Below the pieces are notes generated by a model. The model had not been told where the DNA came from and ran no database searches. It saw only the letters and a program-made list of their open reading frames with translations. DNA of 64,000 bases, from assembly GCA_012267415.1 (NCBI GenBank), contig JAAXGN010000124.1:1-64000 (forward strand), written 5' to 3'. Origin of the DNA: Candidatus Poribacteria bacterium. GTDB lineage: Bacteria > Poribacteria > WGA-4E > WGA-3G. Each line of letters opens with the position of its first letter. The stretch's first letter is position 1. The translations under genes were made by a program, and so were the position numbers. Positions 16,714 through 26,637 of the stretch are shown here, piece after piece.

Positions 16714-17698
16714 ATCTCCATTTTTTTTATTTCTGTTTGCTATATTACCTTTCTTGGTGGTCTATCTTCGGTGGCAACGTTCAAATGCACCTGCTATACG
16801 TATCGGTGAGATTCAGCATGTTCGGGAAATCCCAAGATCACCATCTGTTAGACTACTCCCATCGCTCAAGATACTAAGATTTGTCGTCATATCCCTTCTG
16901 ATTATTGCGCTTGCAAGACCTCAACTATCACAAAGTCAGGAACGCCGTTTTGCGGAAGGTATAGATATAATTTTGGCACTTGATATTTCAGAAAGTATGC
17001 GTGCAGAGGATGTGAAGGATGCTAATCGACTTGAAACAGCGAAATCGGTTATACGTGATTTCCTAAGATATCGTGAAGGTGATCGAATTGGATTAGTCGT
17101 GTTTTCTGGTGAAAGTTATACGTTATGTCCACTCACATTGGACTATACAGTGCTAATAGAATTACTTGAGGGTGTAGAGGTTGCCTTAGGTGGTCAATTG
17201 AAAGACGGGACAGCTATCGGTGATGCGATTGCGACGACTACGCATCGGTTGCGAGTATCGGAAACGAAAAACAGGATCGTAATCCTATTGACAGATGGTG
17301 AGAACAACTCAGGATCAATTGATCCTGGAACAGCTGCTTCGTTAGCACAATCCCTTGAGATTAAGGTTTATACTATCGGTATGGGTAAAGAAGGGGGGGC
17401 GCTCATCCCTTATGAAGATACGACATTTGGGAAACGATACCGAGAAGTAAAAACGTATCTTGATGAAGGGACACTTAAGCTGATTGCTAACGTTACGGGC
17501 GGCAGATATTTTCGAGCGACAGATGTACAATCACTAAGGCATGTTTATACTGAGATTGATCAACTTGAAAAGACAGAATTTAAGGTTGTTGATTATACAG
17601 AAGAAAAAGAGATGGCAGTGTATTTTTTAATACCCGCTGCGCTTCTGTTTGGAATTGAAGTTTTATTGCGTAATACGGTGCTGCGGAAAATCCCGTAG
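16703..17698 (+). CDS. BatA-like VWA domain membrane protein
   Basis: A 331-residue protein with the BatA/aerotolerance layout: N-terminal helix pair (about 8-22 and 50-70), a von Willebrand A domain (about 88-285) with the metal-binding DISES (D-x-S-x-S) and LTDGENNSG, and a C-terminal helix (about 308-325). The VWA domain faces the periplasm and binds partners through a metal ion. It overlaps the bactofilin-like gene by 11 bp. No MoxR ATPase is encoded nearby, which is unusual for BatA. The partner is probably the preceding membrane protein. Confidence 0.88.
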   Translation: MHLESPFFLFLFAILPFLVVYLRWQRSNAPAIRIGEIQHVREIPRSPSVRLLPSLKILRFVVISLLIIALARPQLSQSQERRFAEGIDIILALDISESMRAEDVKDANRLETAKSVIRDFLRYREGDRIGLVVFSGESYTLCPLTLDYTVLIELLEGVEVALGGQLKDGTAIGDAIATTTHRLRVSETKNRIVILLTDGENNSGSIDPGTAASLAQSLEIKVYTIGMGKEGGALIPYEDTTFGKRYREVKTYLDEGTLKLIANVTGGRYFRATDVQSLRHVYTEIDQLEKTEFKVVDYTEEKEMAVYFLIPAALLFGIEVLLRNTVLRKIP

Positions 17699-17728
17699 CA
17701 TATTTAAATGTCTACATAAGGAGATAGA

Positions 17729-18490
17729 ATGAAAAACATCATAGCATGTAACTTAGGTAGTTATAGACAATTTGGCGCGAATGCCTATACACATTTAGCA
17801 GAAATCGGTTTGACGAATGTTGAAATTGGCGTGCCTGCTGATGATGCAGTTGATAAATGGCAGTCAGATTTAAAGGCACATGGACTGACCGCTACCAGTT
17901 TACTCGGCAGGTGTGATGTCCAGTCTGAGACAGTTGTTACGGACTTTCAAAGGACACTGAACATAGCCAATGAGATGGATGTGAAGGTTATTTTTGTTAG
18001 TGTCCACGCAGGAGAGACTGATAAGCGTGTGGTATATGAACGTCTCCGCGCGATTGGTGAAAATGCTGAACCTTTAGATGTTAAGGTCTGTTTAGAGACA
18101 CATCCAGATATGGCACATAACGGGGATATTGCTCTTGAAACGATGCGGGGTGTTAACCATCCCAATATCCGCATCAATTTTGATACCGGAAATGTCTACT
18201 ACTATAATCATGATGTCAATGCTGTCAAAGAAGTAGAGAAGATTATTGATTATGTCGGTGCTGTTCATCTGAAGGATACAAACGGCGGGTATCGTACTTG
18301 GCACTTTCCAACGTTGGGTGAAGGTGTGGTTGATTACAAAGCCGTATTTCAAACGTTGAATGATGCTGGGTTTTACGGTCCCTTCACGATGGAATTGGAG
18401 GGTATTGAAGGTGAAAACCTTGATGAGGCAGGTGTTCAGGCTCGCGTAGCGGATTCGTTACAGCACTTGAAGGATATTGGTGTTATCTAA
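17729..18490 (+). CDS. Sugar phosphate isomerase/epimerase family protein (TIM barrel)
   Basis: A 253-residue xylose-isomerase-like TIM barrel. Recognisable strand ends are NVEIGVPA, VKVIFVSVHAGE, VKVCLETHPDM, IRINFDTGNVYYY and VGAVHLKDTNG; Glu, His and Asp at these ends are the usual metal ligands. TGEGVVDYKAVF-type wording (here LGEGVVDYKAVF) and GPFTMELEG close the fold. Such enzymes isomerise sugars or cyclitols. Followed by an AKR and later an SDR, it fits a small carbohydrate-catabolism set. GGAGATAG is the ribosome binding site. Confidence 0.88.
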   Translation: MKNIIACNLGSYRQFGANAYTHLAEIGLTNVEIGVPADDAVDKWQSDLKAHGLTATSLLGRCDVQSETVVTDFQRTLNIANEMDVKVIFVSVHAGETDKRVVYERLRAIGENAEPLDVKVCLETHPDMAHNGDIALETMRGVNHPNIRINFDTGNVYYYNHDVNAVKEVEKIIDYVGAVHLKDTNGGYRTWHFPTLGEGVVDYKAVFQTLNDAGFYGPFTMELEGIEGENLDEAGVQARVADSLQHLKDIGVI

Positions 18491-18556
18491 CGGACTTTTC
18501 GTGAAACCAAAAATATCAGTGTATTTCTTGGCACGAGGGAAACCCTGAATTGCTGC

Positions 18557-18575
18557 GGGCTGGGAAACCCAGCCC
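18557..18575. repeat. Short hairpin GGGCTGGG-AAA-CCCAGCCC
   Basis: A perfect 8-bp stem with an AAA loop, followed by CTACAAACGAATTTATG. The same architecture with different stem bases is seen at 15392-15410 and 34899-34917. It lies in the 130-bp gap between the isomerase and the aldo/keto reductase genes. Confidence 0.75.
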
Positions 18576-18620
18576 CTACAAACGAATTTATGGGTTTGGT
18601 GCAGGTGAATAGGTGGAGAT

Positions 18621-19517
18621 ATGGTAACATTGGATACTTCATTACCAAAACGGAGACTGGGACGGACTGAGTTGGAGGTCACATGTCTTGGGATGGGTGG
18701 TGCGCGTATCGGCGGTAATGACGTTTCTGACGATGAAGCGGTTGAAGCGGTGCGTCGTGCAATTACTTTGGGGATTAACTATCTTGACACATCTCCGCTG
18801 TATGGTGAAAGTGAGAGACGGACTGGACTTGCCCTCGCTGATGGATGGCGTGAAAAGATATACCTTGCTACGAAAACAGGCACACATCCAAAATGGCGTG
18901 GTGATTACAGTGCTTCTGGTACACGACGCAGTGTTGAAAATAGCCTTAGTCTTTTAGGCACAGATTATCTTGATGTCTGCTTAGTGCACGATCCCTCAAA
19001 TATGGACCCGGTAATAGCGAAAGATGGCGCGTTAGAAACGTTGCAACGGATGCGTGAAGAAGGTTTGGTAAGATGCATTGGTTTGGGGGTGCGGGAGCAC
19101 GAATTTCATAAGATTGCTATAGAAACAGGTATTGTTGACGTTATCTTAACCTATCTGGATTATACACTTCTGAGTCAGACTGCAAATGACTGGTTGCTAT
19201 CCTTTGCATCTGAAAGAGATATCGGTGTGATCAACGGTAGTCCGATTGCGGCGGGGTTACTCTCAGGTGTTGAACCAGATGTTAACGCGAGACCTCCTGA
19301 AGGAGAGATGGCACATAAACTTTGGCGATGGTGTGCGGAAAACGATTTGAATCTGTTGAATCTTGCGATTCAATTCTGCTTGTGTCAACCTTTAATAACG
19401 ACCAATTTATCAGGTTCTAAGAATGCTGCAGAAATTGAGCAAAACTTCGCTGCTGCTACATCCCCTATTGCAGATGACGTATGGGAAGAATTGTGGAACT
19501 TTACGGATGAACAATAG
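18621..19517 (+). CDS. Aldo/keto reductase
   Basis: A 298-residue AKR. Typical features are LRRLGRTELEV-like start (RLGRTELEVTCLGMGGARIG), YLDTSPLYGESERRTG with the catalytic Asp and Tyr, LATKTGTH with the catalytic Lys, and LVHDP in the place of the conserved His. The C-terminal QPLITTNLSGSKNAAEIEQN part matches the NADPH-binding end. Members reduce sugar or other aldehydes and ketones, and this subgroup often sits with sugar isomerases, as here. Its stop overlaps the next gene's start. Confidence 0.92.
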   Translation: MVTLDTSLPKRRLGRTELEVTCLGMGGARIGGNDVSDDEAVEAVRRAITLGINYLDTSPLYGESERRTGLALADGWREKIYLATKTGTHPKWRGDYSASGTRRSVENSLSLLGTDYLDVCLVHDPSNMDPVIAKDGALETLQRMREEGLVRCIGLGVREHEFHKIAIETGIVDVILTYLDYTLLSQTANDWLLSFASERDIGVINGSPIAAGLLSGVEPDVNARPPEGEMAHKLWRWCAENDLNLLNLAIQFCLCQPLITTNLSGSKNAAEIEQNFAAATSPIADDVWEELWNFTDEQ

Positions 19518-20298
19518 GATTTTCTTTGAGCGAAGTTATCTGAGTAATTGCTTGCTGTTAATCATCGCTATTTTCAGTGTAGTTTCCCTAATCGGTTGTG
19601 ACGATGCAACTGTTTTTGGTAGAAGCGTCTATTACAACAGTAATCAGTGCACACTCACTGAAGATGAAACTGCAATATATCTGACCTGTAAGACTTTCTC
19701 AAAAATAGACTACGAAGAAGGTGAACCTGTTTACTATGGAAGCATTGCACACATTGAGGATGTGTACGATGCTGATACCATCAACAGGGTATTGATTCTA
19801 TTTCACGAATATAGTTCTGGATCCATGCCGGGGGATCTTGATGCTTGGCCTGGTTTACAAAAGCGTGAAGATGGTATTTATATCTTTACAAATATTCGTA
19901 TTCGTGGAATTGATGCGGCAGAAATCGAACGGTCAAGGAAATATCCTGAGGAAGAACGGGATCGTGCCAAAGAACGCGGATTTGAAGCAAGAGACTATCT
20001 AAGAAGTCTCGTTGACAAATCTGTTGTTGACGATTTTCCACTCACAATAGAAATTCGAGACCCCGATTTTGGTACTTACGCAACACGAACAATTGCTGAT
20101 GTCTACCTTCATATCAACGGTGAGAGAATTTCAGTTGCGGAAAAACTACTTGAAAAACGATATGCGGTCCCGTTCTCTTTTGAATACAATTTTCAGTGGG
20201 GACAACCGGAACTTGATTTTGAATCATGGTATAGAATGCTTGAGATTGATGATCCTGTTACACCTGATGTAGATGAAAGCATCCCAGTTAACGGATAA
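19507..20298 (+). CDS. SNase-like (thermonuclease-fold) lipoprotein
   Basis: A 263-residue protein from the ATG at 19507, which overlaps the AKR stop by 11 bp; the frame is open 28 codons further but lies inside the AKR gene. The lipobox SLIGC sits at the end of a hydrophobic signal (about residues 10-28). The middle resembles a staphylococcal-nuclease OB fold: VYDADTINRV (compare DGDTI), NIRIRGIDAAEI (compare VRLxGIDAPE), a central helix with RGFEARDYLRSLV, then TRTIADVYL. The Pro of the APE motif is Ala and spacing is stretched, so activity is uncertain. It probably acts at the cell surface. Confidence 0.75.
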   Translation: MNNRIFFERSYLSNCLLLIIAIFSVVSLIGCDDATVFGRSVYYNSNQCTLTEDETAIYLTCKTFSKIDYEEGEPVYYGSIAHIEDVYDADTINRVLILFHEYSSGSMPGDLDAWPGLQKREDGIYIFTNIRIRGIDAAEIERSRKYPEEERDRAKERGFEARDYLRSLVDKSVVDDFPLTIEIRDPDFGTYATRTIADVYLHINGERISVAEKLLEKRYAVPFSFEYNFQWGQPELDFESWYRMLEIDDPVTPDVDESIPVNG

Positions 20299-20303
20299 GG
20301 TAT

Positions 20304-20462
20304 AATAACTCGAGTTGCTACCTATAAGTTTTACGTCATAGAAAACCCATCATTAATGAAAAACATGCTAACAATCAGCCAATATTTGTAGAGCAAACTG
20401 TTAGTTTGCGTCTCACAAGCACAATCTAACAGATTGTGCTACAAGGTAGCAACTTAGGTTAT
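20304..20462. repeat. Element A, copy 2
   Basis: Left end CGAGTTGCTACCTATAAG, right end AAGGTAGCAACTTAGGTTAT bound about 159 bp. The core holds AACTGTTAGTTTGCG and GCACAATCTAACAGATTGTGC, the common GTGCTACA hairpin. TATAAT at 20301-20306 lies at its left edge but no good -35 is visible. The SDR gene starts 37 bp after it. Confidence 0.8.
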
Positions 20463-20498
20463 AATTAATATTTTGTAATTACCAGGGGGAAGACATTG

Positions 20499-21251
20499 AT
20501 GAGATTTCAGGGAAAGGTAGCACTTGTAACTGGCGGTAGCCGCGGGATTGGCAGGGAAACTGCTTTCAAGCTTGCAAGTGAAGGCGCGACTGTTGCTGTC
20601 CACTATGCCAGTTCAAGTGCTAAAGCAAAAGATGTCTGTGCTGAAATCCATAGTAAACATCAACAGAGAGCATTGTCTTTTCAAGCTGATATATCGGATA
20701 GAGACGCAGTGAACAAAATGGTTGCTGAGGTGACGAGGGAACTTGGACCTATCGAATTATTGGTGAACAACGCTGGGGATGTCGGCGATATGACCTTTGA
20801 TGAACTTACGCCTGAGCACTGGGACAAAATCATCTCTATCAACCTAACGGGCCCCTTCAATGTGTTGTGGACAGTGAAGGATGAAATGATCAAGCGAAAG
20901 TTTGGACGTATCGTCAATGTATCATCAATAGCAGCGTTGGCAGTCCGTCCTGATCAGCTACCTTATGCAGCTGCAAAAGCAGGGGTTATCTCACTGACAA
21001 AATCGTGTTGTGGTCCGCTGGCGAAACATAATATACGGATTAATTCGGTGGCACCAGGTGCAATTGACACGGATATGTTAGGTGAAGTATCAGCAGAGAT
21101 GGTGGAACAACTCCGATCAACAACGCCGCTTGGTCGTCTGGGTGAACCGGAAGAGATGGCGGATGTTATAGCATTTCTATTAAGTGAAGAATCCAGTTAT
21201 ATCACAGGTGCTACAATAATTGCGAGCGGAGGCAGGATTCTTATACCGTAA
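20499..21251 (+). CDS. Short-chain dehydrogenase/reductase (FabG-like)
   Basis: A 250-residue SDR starting at ATG 20499, with AGGGGGAAGA upstream; a TTG one codon earlier is less likely. Rossmann motif TGGSRGIG at about 11-18, NNAG at about 88-91, catalytic Ser in NVSSIAA, YAAAKAG with the catalytic Tyr and Lys, and the substrate-loop PGAIDTDM. It oxidises or reduces an alcohol or ketone with NAD(P)H; the substrate is unknown. The 3' end overlaps the convergent gene 21241-22503 by 11 bp. Confidence 0.93.
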   Translation: MRFQGKVALVTGGSRGIGRETAFKLASEGATVAVHYASSSAKAKDVCAEIHSKHQQRALSFQADISDRDAVNKMVAEVTRELGPIELLVNNAGDVGDMTFDELTPEHWDKIISINLTGPFNVLWTVKDEMIKRKFGRIVNVSSIAALAVRPDQLPYAAAKAGVISLTKSCCGPLAKHNIRINSVAPGAIDTDMLGEVSAEMVEQLRSTTPLGRLGEPEEMADVIAFLLSEESSYITGATIIASGGRILIP

Positions 21252-22503
21252 GTCTGAGTTCTGTTTCTCCAATTTCCAAATCTATGGCGATGAAAGTCTG
21301 CTTTCCTTCACGGAGGAACGTATCTCTCTGAAAATCGCGTCGAGAATGTACTTCGCGTAAATCCCATCCCTTAGCTTTGATATGCCGTATTGGACTTTCA
21401 ATAGACATGGTAAAATTTGCGGTTGGAAACTGTGTGGAGAGTTTTATCTTTCGTTCTTCTTCAAGGACTGTAATATTGGTAAGTTCGCGTGCCATCCAGT
21501 AGTGTCCGATTTCTGAGTTTTTCATCCAGATAGTTTTCGTGCCATCCGGGTCGTAATCATTTAGACGTGATTTGACAGTTTTCAACACATCAAAGCCGAG
21601 TTTTTCGCCGTTGAAATAGAATCCGGGCCAATGTCCAACAAGCACGCACGGGAGTTCTTTTTCAAGGATTGGTGGTAGTCTTCCACCTTGTAAATCATCG
21701 GTGATAAATCGGTCAGGATCACCCAAGTCGTAACCTGTCCACCCGCCGAACCAGTCTCCTGCACATGAAACTATACTTGCGATTGCGATTCCTTTCTCTT
21801 TTTCAACGTGCCATAATGGTACATCAGGGAGTTCATCATGTTTAAGCCAGAGAAAATAGAAGGGACGTGGATCGTTGTTGACCTCTTGTGATGCGGTTAA
21901 AACGGCTTTTGCGTAAGCATCCTCTTGTCGTTTTCCGAAGGCACCGGGACTCGTCACGCCTTCACACGGGATACCGACATTATTAAGCATCTCCATTGCA
22001 GTGATAATATAATCTGTCAGTTTATCAACTGGTGGGTCAACCCATTCGACCTGTTCCCATTCATCTGTCAGTGATAATGTTTCCAGATCAACAACAGCGG
22101 TGTGGGTTAACATTTCAGGTGTTAAGTCGAAGTTGGGCCAAATGATTTCGCGATAAATTCGTAACCATGACTGATATTCATGCTTAGGAAACTCTGGAAA
22201 CCCATCATCTACACGCCCTATCCCCGCAGGATATGGAATGAGACTGAATTTGCCTTTCACGCCGTTTTCCCAACACCATTCAGCCCACTCCCATGCGAAA
22301 TCTGCAGGGATTGTGTTTGGCATTTTCTTATGCTGTGTTGCATCACCCTCCCATCGTTGCGGAGGGGTGTTCGGTTGATGTTTCGCTTTCCATGCGTGTC
22401 TTTGTTGTATCCAGTAGTAGGTGAGATTGATGACAGGACACGAATCGTCAACAATTAGTGAGAGCGGTGTTCTGAGAAGTGGATTACAGATAGTGACGTT
22501 CAT
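21241..22503 (-). CDS. Unknown protein, possibly polysaccharide-deacetylase-like
   Basis: A 420-residue cytoplasmic protein without a signal peptide. The N-terminus LSLIVDDSCPVINL has the double Asp seen at the metal site of polysaccharide-deacetylase-like (glycoside hydrolase/deacetylase) folds. The following FSLIPYPAGIGRVDD, MLTHTAVVDLET and CVLVGHWPGFYFNG could supply the further metal-binding His. I do not recognise a named family, and the deacetylase reading is inference. It is the last gene of a minus-strand run with GDPD, epimerases and HIT. Confidence 0.5.
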   Translation of the reverse strand: MNVTICNPLLRTPLSLIVDDSCPVINLTYYWIQQRHAWKAKHQPNTPPQRWEGDATQHKKMPNTIPADFAWEWAEWCWENGVKGKFSLIPYPAGIGRVDDGFPEFPKHEYQSWLRIYREIIWPNFDLTPEMLTHTAVVDLETLSLTDEWEQVEWVDPPVDKLTDYIITAMEMLNNVGIPCEGVTSPGAFGKRQEDAYAKAVLTASQEVNNDPRPFYFLWLKHDELPDVPLWHVEKEKGIAIASIVSCAGDWFGGWTGYDLGDPDRFITDDLQGGRLPPILEKELPCVLVGHWPGFYFNGEKLGFDVLKTVKSRLNDYDPDGTKTIWMKNSEIGHYWMARELTNITVLEEERKIKLSTQFPTANFTMSIESPIRHIKAKGWDLREVHSRRDFQRDTFLREGKQTFIAIDLEIGETELRLTV

Positions 22504-22547
22504 TTTTTTATACTACTGTTCTATCCAATCAAAAAATGGGGTACCTC

Positions 22548-22618
22548 CGTTTGTAGTAGGGCAATTCATTGCCCGTTTCTGCGGGAAGAACGGGCAATGA
22601 ATTGCCCTACTACAAACG
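22548..22618. repeat. 30-bp perfect inverted repeat (GGGCAATGAATTGCCC family)
   Basis: 22548-22577 and 22589-22618 are perfect inverse copies with an 11-base loop. Each arm contains GGGCAATTCATTGCCC, itself a palindrome, and the outer CGTTTGTAGTA. Single arms of the same sequence recur at about 2213, 55022 and 59013. It lies between two minus-strand genes in a 147-bp gap and could act as a strong RNA hairpin. Confidence 0.85.
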
Positions 22619-22650
22619 AATTCACTTGTAATTCAAAGGTAGACAGTCTA

Positions 22651-23424
22651 CTACGTCCCTGTCTCATTTGAAAACTGTTTTACAAAATCTCTGATATAAG
22701 GCACGTCGTCTACCCATAGACCTTCAATGTTGTTCTTGATTGACCAAGCTACATCTTTGTAAGCGAGAATAAAACCAGCGTCTACGATAAATCCGTTGGT
22801 TTGTAGTTCCCTCACTTGGCGTGGGATGGACCTTGTCAGTGAATTGTATAGAGCGAAATGATTGAATCTATCCCAACCGAAGATGATTCGGTTAACATTC
22901 ATCTCGGTTGCTGCTTTTAGGAAGTTTGCCATCGGGTTAATGAGAATTGCACTGGTTGTGAGTCTCGGTTCTAATCGTTTCGCTTCAACGAGTAGGTGTT
23001 TCCAACGGTAAAACGTGAGAATGCTGACAAGGTGGACGACATCAAAGTGATGGATCCGTTCTATGATGATGGGTAGTATGTCAGGTGTGTCGGTTTTTGG
23101 TTCAACAAAGCAGGGGAAGTGGTTTTCTTTCGCAAACCTGAGCGCGTCATCAAGGTGTGGGACAGGTTCCTGAGAGTTTAACATTTTGATTTTTTGGACA
23201 TCTTTCCATTTTAGTTGATTGAGAGGCGTCGTGCATCCTGTAGCAATTTGTATATCACTACGATTGAAATCTACGTGAATTAGTACGGGTTCTTTGTCTT
23301 GCGTTAGGCAGACATCAACTTCAAATCCATCTGCTCCATCAGTGAGTGCTTGTTTGAATGATGCAAGCGTATTTTCTGGCGCGCGTCCCATACCGCCACG
23401 GTGTGCAAAGAGTTTAGTTTCCAT
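22651..23424 (-). CDS. Glycerophosphodiester phosphodiesterase family protein
   Basis: A 257-residue GDPD TIM barrel from the ATG at 23424, one base after the stop of the upstream epimerase gene; the frame is open 11 codons further. The N-terminus shows FAHRGG (catalytic His, Arg), APENTLASF (metal-binding Glu) and GADGFEVDV, then LIHVDFNRS with His in the second catalytic place (HD is usual, here HV then D). CFVEPK provides the later Glu and Lys. It hydrolyses glycerophosphodiesters or related phosphodiesters; no signal peptide, so cytoplasmic. Tight coupling suggests one operon with the epimerase. Confidence 0.87.
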   Translation of the reverse strand: METKLFAHRGGMGRAPENTLASFKQALTDGADGFEVDVCLTQDKEPVLIHVDFNRSDIQIATGCTTPLNQLKWKDVQKIKMLNSQEPVPHLDDALRFAKENHFPCFVEPKTDTPDILPIIIERIHHFDVVHLVSILTFYRWKHLLVEAKRLEPRLTTSAILINPMANFLKAATEMNVNRIIFGWDRFNHFALYNSLTRSIPRQVRELQTNGFIVDAGFILAYKDVAWSIKNNIEGLWVDDVPYIRDFVKQFSNETGT

Positions 23425-23425
23425 A

Positions 23426-24154
23426 TTAATCTTTCTTTTTATGCCACATCCATTCAAAGTTATCCTGTGGTTGAAAACCTAAAATCCATTTTGTCTTTGC
23501 ATTTGAGAATTGTTGATGCGGTAAATCTGCGAAGATGTTAAATATCTCACATTTTGATGGGAGTTCTTCAAGATCAATTTCTAATCCTAATCGAAATGCT
23601 TCTCCCGCATCCCGCCAACTGACAGAAAAAGGGTTTAGGTCTGTGCCTTTTCTGTCATAATCCAGATTTTGGAAACTGAGGAACAGATAGCAGAGAACAT
23701 AGATGTCGTAATATTCCGTAAAGACTTTACAGATTTCCTGTCCCAGACCTTTCGTTATTGGATAAAGTCCTGTGCTGGTGTGTGGTGGTACATCTGGATT
23801 GATTTCATAGTCGTAGGATGTGTAGCTTTCGCCTTGGATGGTGAAGTGTGGTCCTGTATTGATGACCCGTTTGATACCGTGTTCAACAGCAGCACGCATG
23901 GTGTTGTAGCAACCCCGGGTGCTAACATCAAAAGCTAACTGACGGTCATGGCGTAACACTGAACAGTTGATTATCGTGTCCATTCCCTCAGCTGCTTTCA
24001 TGACCTGATTTAGTGAACCGACATCTATATGCATAGATTCATGTTTCGTATCAATATCGTTGATGTCGGTTACACGTAAACTATAATAGGGTTCTAATGC
24101 TTTGACAACGTGCGGTCCGAGGTATCCGTTACCGCCTAAAATAAGAACTTTCAT
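23426..24154 (-). CDS. NAD-dependent epimerase/dehydratase family protein
   Basis: A 242-residue extended-SDR protein, shorter than the usual 300-330, so the C-terminal substrate domain is reduced. The Rossmann motif is LILGGNGYLGPHVV at the start, acidic DIND after strand 2, and YPITKGLGQEI gives the catalytic Tyr and Lys. The substrate is unknown. It lies 42 bp downstream of a related gene (24197-24907) and 1 bp upstream of GDPD. The two epimerase-like genes probably act together on a nucleotide sugar or similar compound. Confidence 0.85.
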   Translation of the reverse strand: MKVLILGGNGYLGPHVVKALEPYYSLRVTDINDIDTKHESMHIDVGSLNQVMKAAEGMDTIINCSVLRHDRQLAFDVSTRGCYNTMRAAVEHGIKRVINTGPHFTIQGESYTSYDYEINPDVPPHTSTGLYPITKGLGQEICKVFTEYYDIYVLCYLFLSFQNLDYDRKGTDLNPFSVSWRDAGEAFRLGLEIDLEELPSKCEIFNIFADLPHQQFSNAKTKWILGFQPQDNFEWMWHKKKD

Positions 24155-24196
24155 TGTTGTTCCTTGAATATTTTGTTTATCCCACTGATTTGTCTG

Positions 24197-24907
24197 TTAT
24201 GGTTGAGTTGGTGGCACAAATTGTGGATTAAATTTCAGGTGTCCCTTTGCTTTATCAATGATGAAACGTGAACCGGGAAACTCTGATTGAATGTGAAAGA
24301 TACCCCATCTTGATGGTGCTTGAATTGCACCTTGGAATGCTGCGACTGCGTCTTCTATGCCAAGGGACACGGTGTTGAACGTTACATCCGCTGCTGCATC
24401 GTCCGAAACAATTGTGCCAAGTCTGAGGCATGTTACGTTGATTTTGCGTTCTCTTGCGAATTCTCTACAGGTGAATTCACCGAGATGTTTTGAGAGGACA
24501 AAACTATCTACACTGGGGCGCGGTCTCCAGTTTTCTTTTACTGTCCACTCCTCACCGTGTTGTTCAAACAAACGTAGTGTGCTGGCATAAATGAAGTGTT
24601 TCACACCCTCTGCGACTGCAGCTGTTAATAGATTATAAGTGCATCGCGTCTGATAATCTATCTCAAAGTTTTCTGGTTGGTCGGAATTTGCTATCAGGTT
24701 GGAGGGTATTTCTGCGATATGGACGATGGTATCAATACCTTTTACTAATTCGTTTGTTGACTCGTCGTGTCCCAACGCGCTTTGGACAAATTCAGAGGTT
24801 GTGTCAACATGTTCAAGTTCTGTTAGATGGACTGTATGTGATTCAGATGCGGCAGTTGCTAATCTGCGTGCCAATTCTGAAGCTGCTGAGGTAATTAATA
24901 GGTTCAT
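24197..24907 (-). CDS. NAD-dependent epimerase-like protein, divergent active site
   Basis: A 236-residue relative of the previous protein. The glycine motif is degenerate (MNLLITSAASELARRLATAA instead of GxxGxxG) and the catalytic Tyr of YxxxK is replaced (SFVLSKHLGEF). The later fold (TCLRLGTIV, HIQSEFPGSRF) fits the family. With both the cofactor loop and the Tyr changed, catalysis by the normal mechanism is doubtful. It could be a regulatory or substrate-binding partner of the 23426-24154 enzyme. It follows the HIT gene by 19 bp. Confidence 0.75.
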   Translation of the reverse strand: MNLLITSAASELARRLATAASESHTVHLTELEHVDTTSEFVQSALGHDESTNELVKGIDTIVHIAEIPSNLIANSDQPENFEIDYQTRCTYNLLTAAVAEGVKHFIYASTLRLFEQHGEEWTVKENWRPRPSVDSFVLSKHLGEFTCREFARERKINVTCLRLGTIVSDDAAADVTFNTVSLGIEDAVAAFQGAIQAPSRWGIFHIQSEFPGSRFIIDKAKGHLKFNPQFVPPTQP

Positions 24908-24926
24908 TGGCTTTTTCTCTTAATTT

Positions 24927-25334
24927 CTACATTGCATTACTAATTTTAGATGCGATGTCGTTTATTTTTTCAATGTTTCCTTCGCTTGGTCGCCACGGGA
25001 GTCTTAGCGGATCTCCTTCCCATCTTGGAATGAGGTGCAGATGAAAGTGGAATACTGTTTGAAATGCAGCGGGTTCGTTTGATTGAAATAGGTTGAGTCC
25101 ATCAGGTTTTAATGCTTCTCGTATAGCTGCTGCAAGCGGTATTGCTGCCTCCATTATTTTGCTACCGACATCTGCTGGCATATCAAAGATGTTTCGGTAG
25201 TGCTGTTTGGGTATAATCAGGAGATGTCCGGGATTTGCAGGAGCAATGTCCATAAATGCAAATACGTGTTCGTTTTCATATACTTTTGCTGAAGGGATTT
25301 TACCGTCAACGATTGCACAAAAGATACATTCCAT
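24927..25334 (-). CDS. HIT family hydrolase
   Basis: A 135-residue HIT protein of normal length. The N-terminal CIFCAIVDGKIPSAKVYE has the CxxC typical of bacterial Hint/HIT proteins. The catalytic triad HFHLH is at 96-100 in FHFHLHLIPRW. It hydrolyses nucleoside phosphoramidates or dinucleotides such as AMP-lysine. First gene of the minus-strand run ending at 21241, and divergent from tgt with a 130-bp shared upstream region. Confidence 0.94.
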   Translation of the reverse strand: MECIFCAIVDGKIPSAKVYENEHVFAFMDIAPANPGHLLIIPKQHYRNIFDMPADVGSKIMEAAIPLAAAIREALKPDGLNLFQSNEPAAFQTVFHFHLHLIPRWEGDPLRLPWRPSEGNIEKINDIASKISNAM

Positions 25335-25357
25335 CTATTTGTATCCTCACAAGAATT

Positions 25358-25387
25358 TTGAGTTATTTTAGCAAATATTTGTATAAC
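25358..25387 (+). promoter_or_regulatory. Probable promoter of tgt
   Basis: TTGAGT (25358-25363), an 18-bp spacer and TATAAC (25382-25387), about 78 bp before the tgt start. Five of six consensus bases match in the -10; four match in the -35. Confidence 0.45.
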
Positions 25388-25461
25388 GTTCAACAAAAAT
25401 TTGGCAACAACATTTGGAGCGAATTCCTCACATTCGGAATTGGAGATGTGATAAAATGTAG

Positions 25462-26613
<1,152 letters not shown>

Positions 26614-26637
26614 CATGTGAGAATGTGCAAGAGAATC

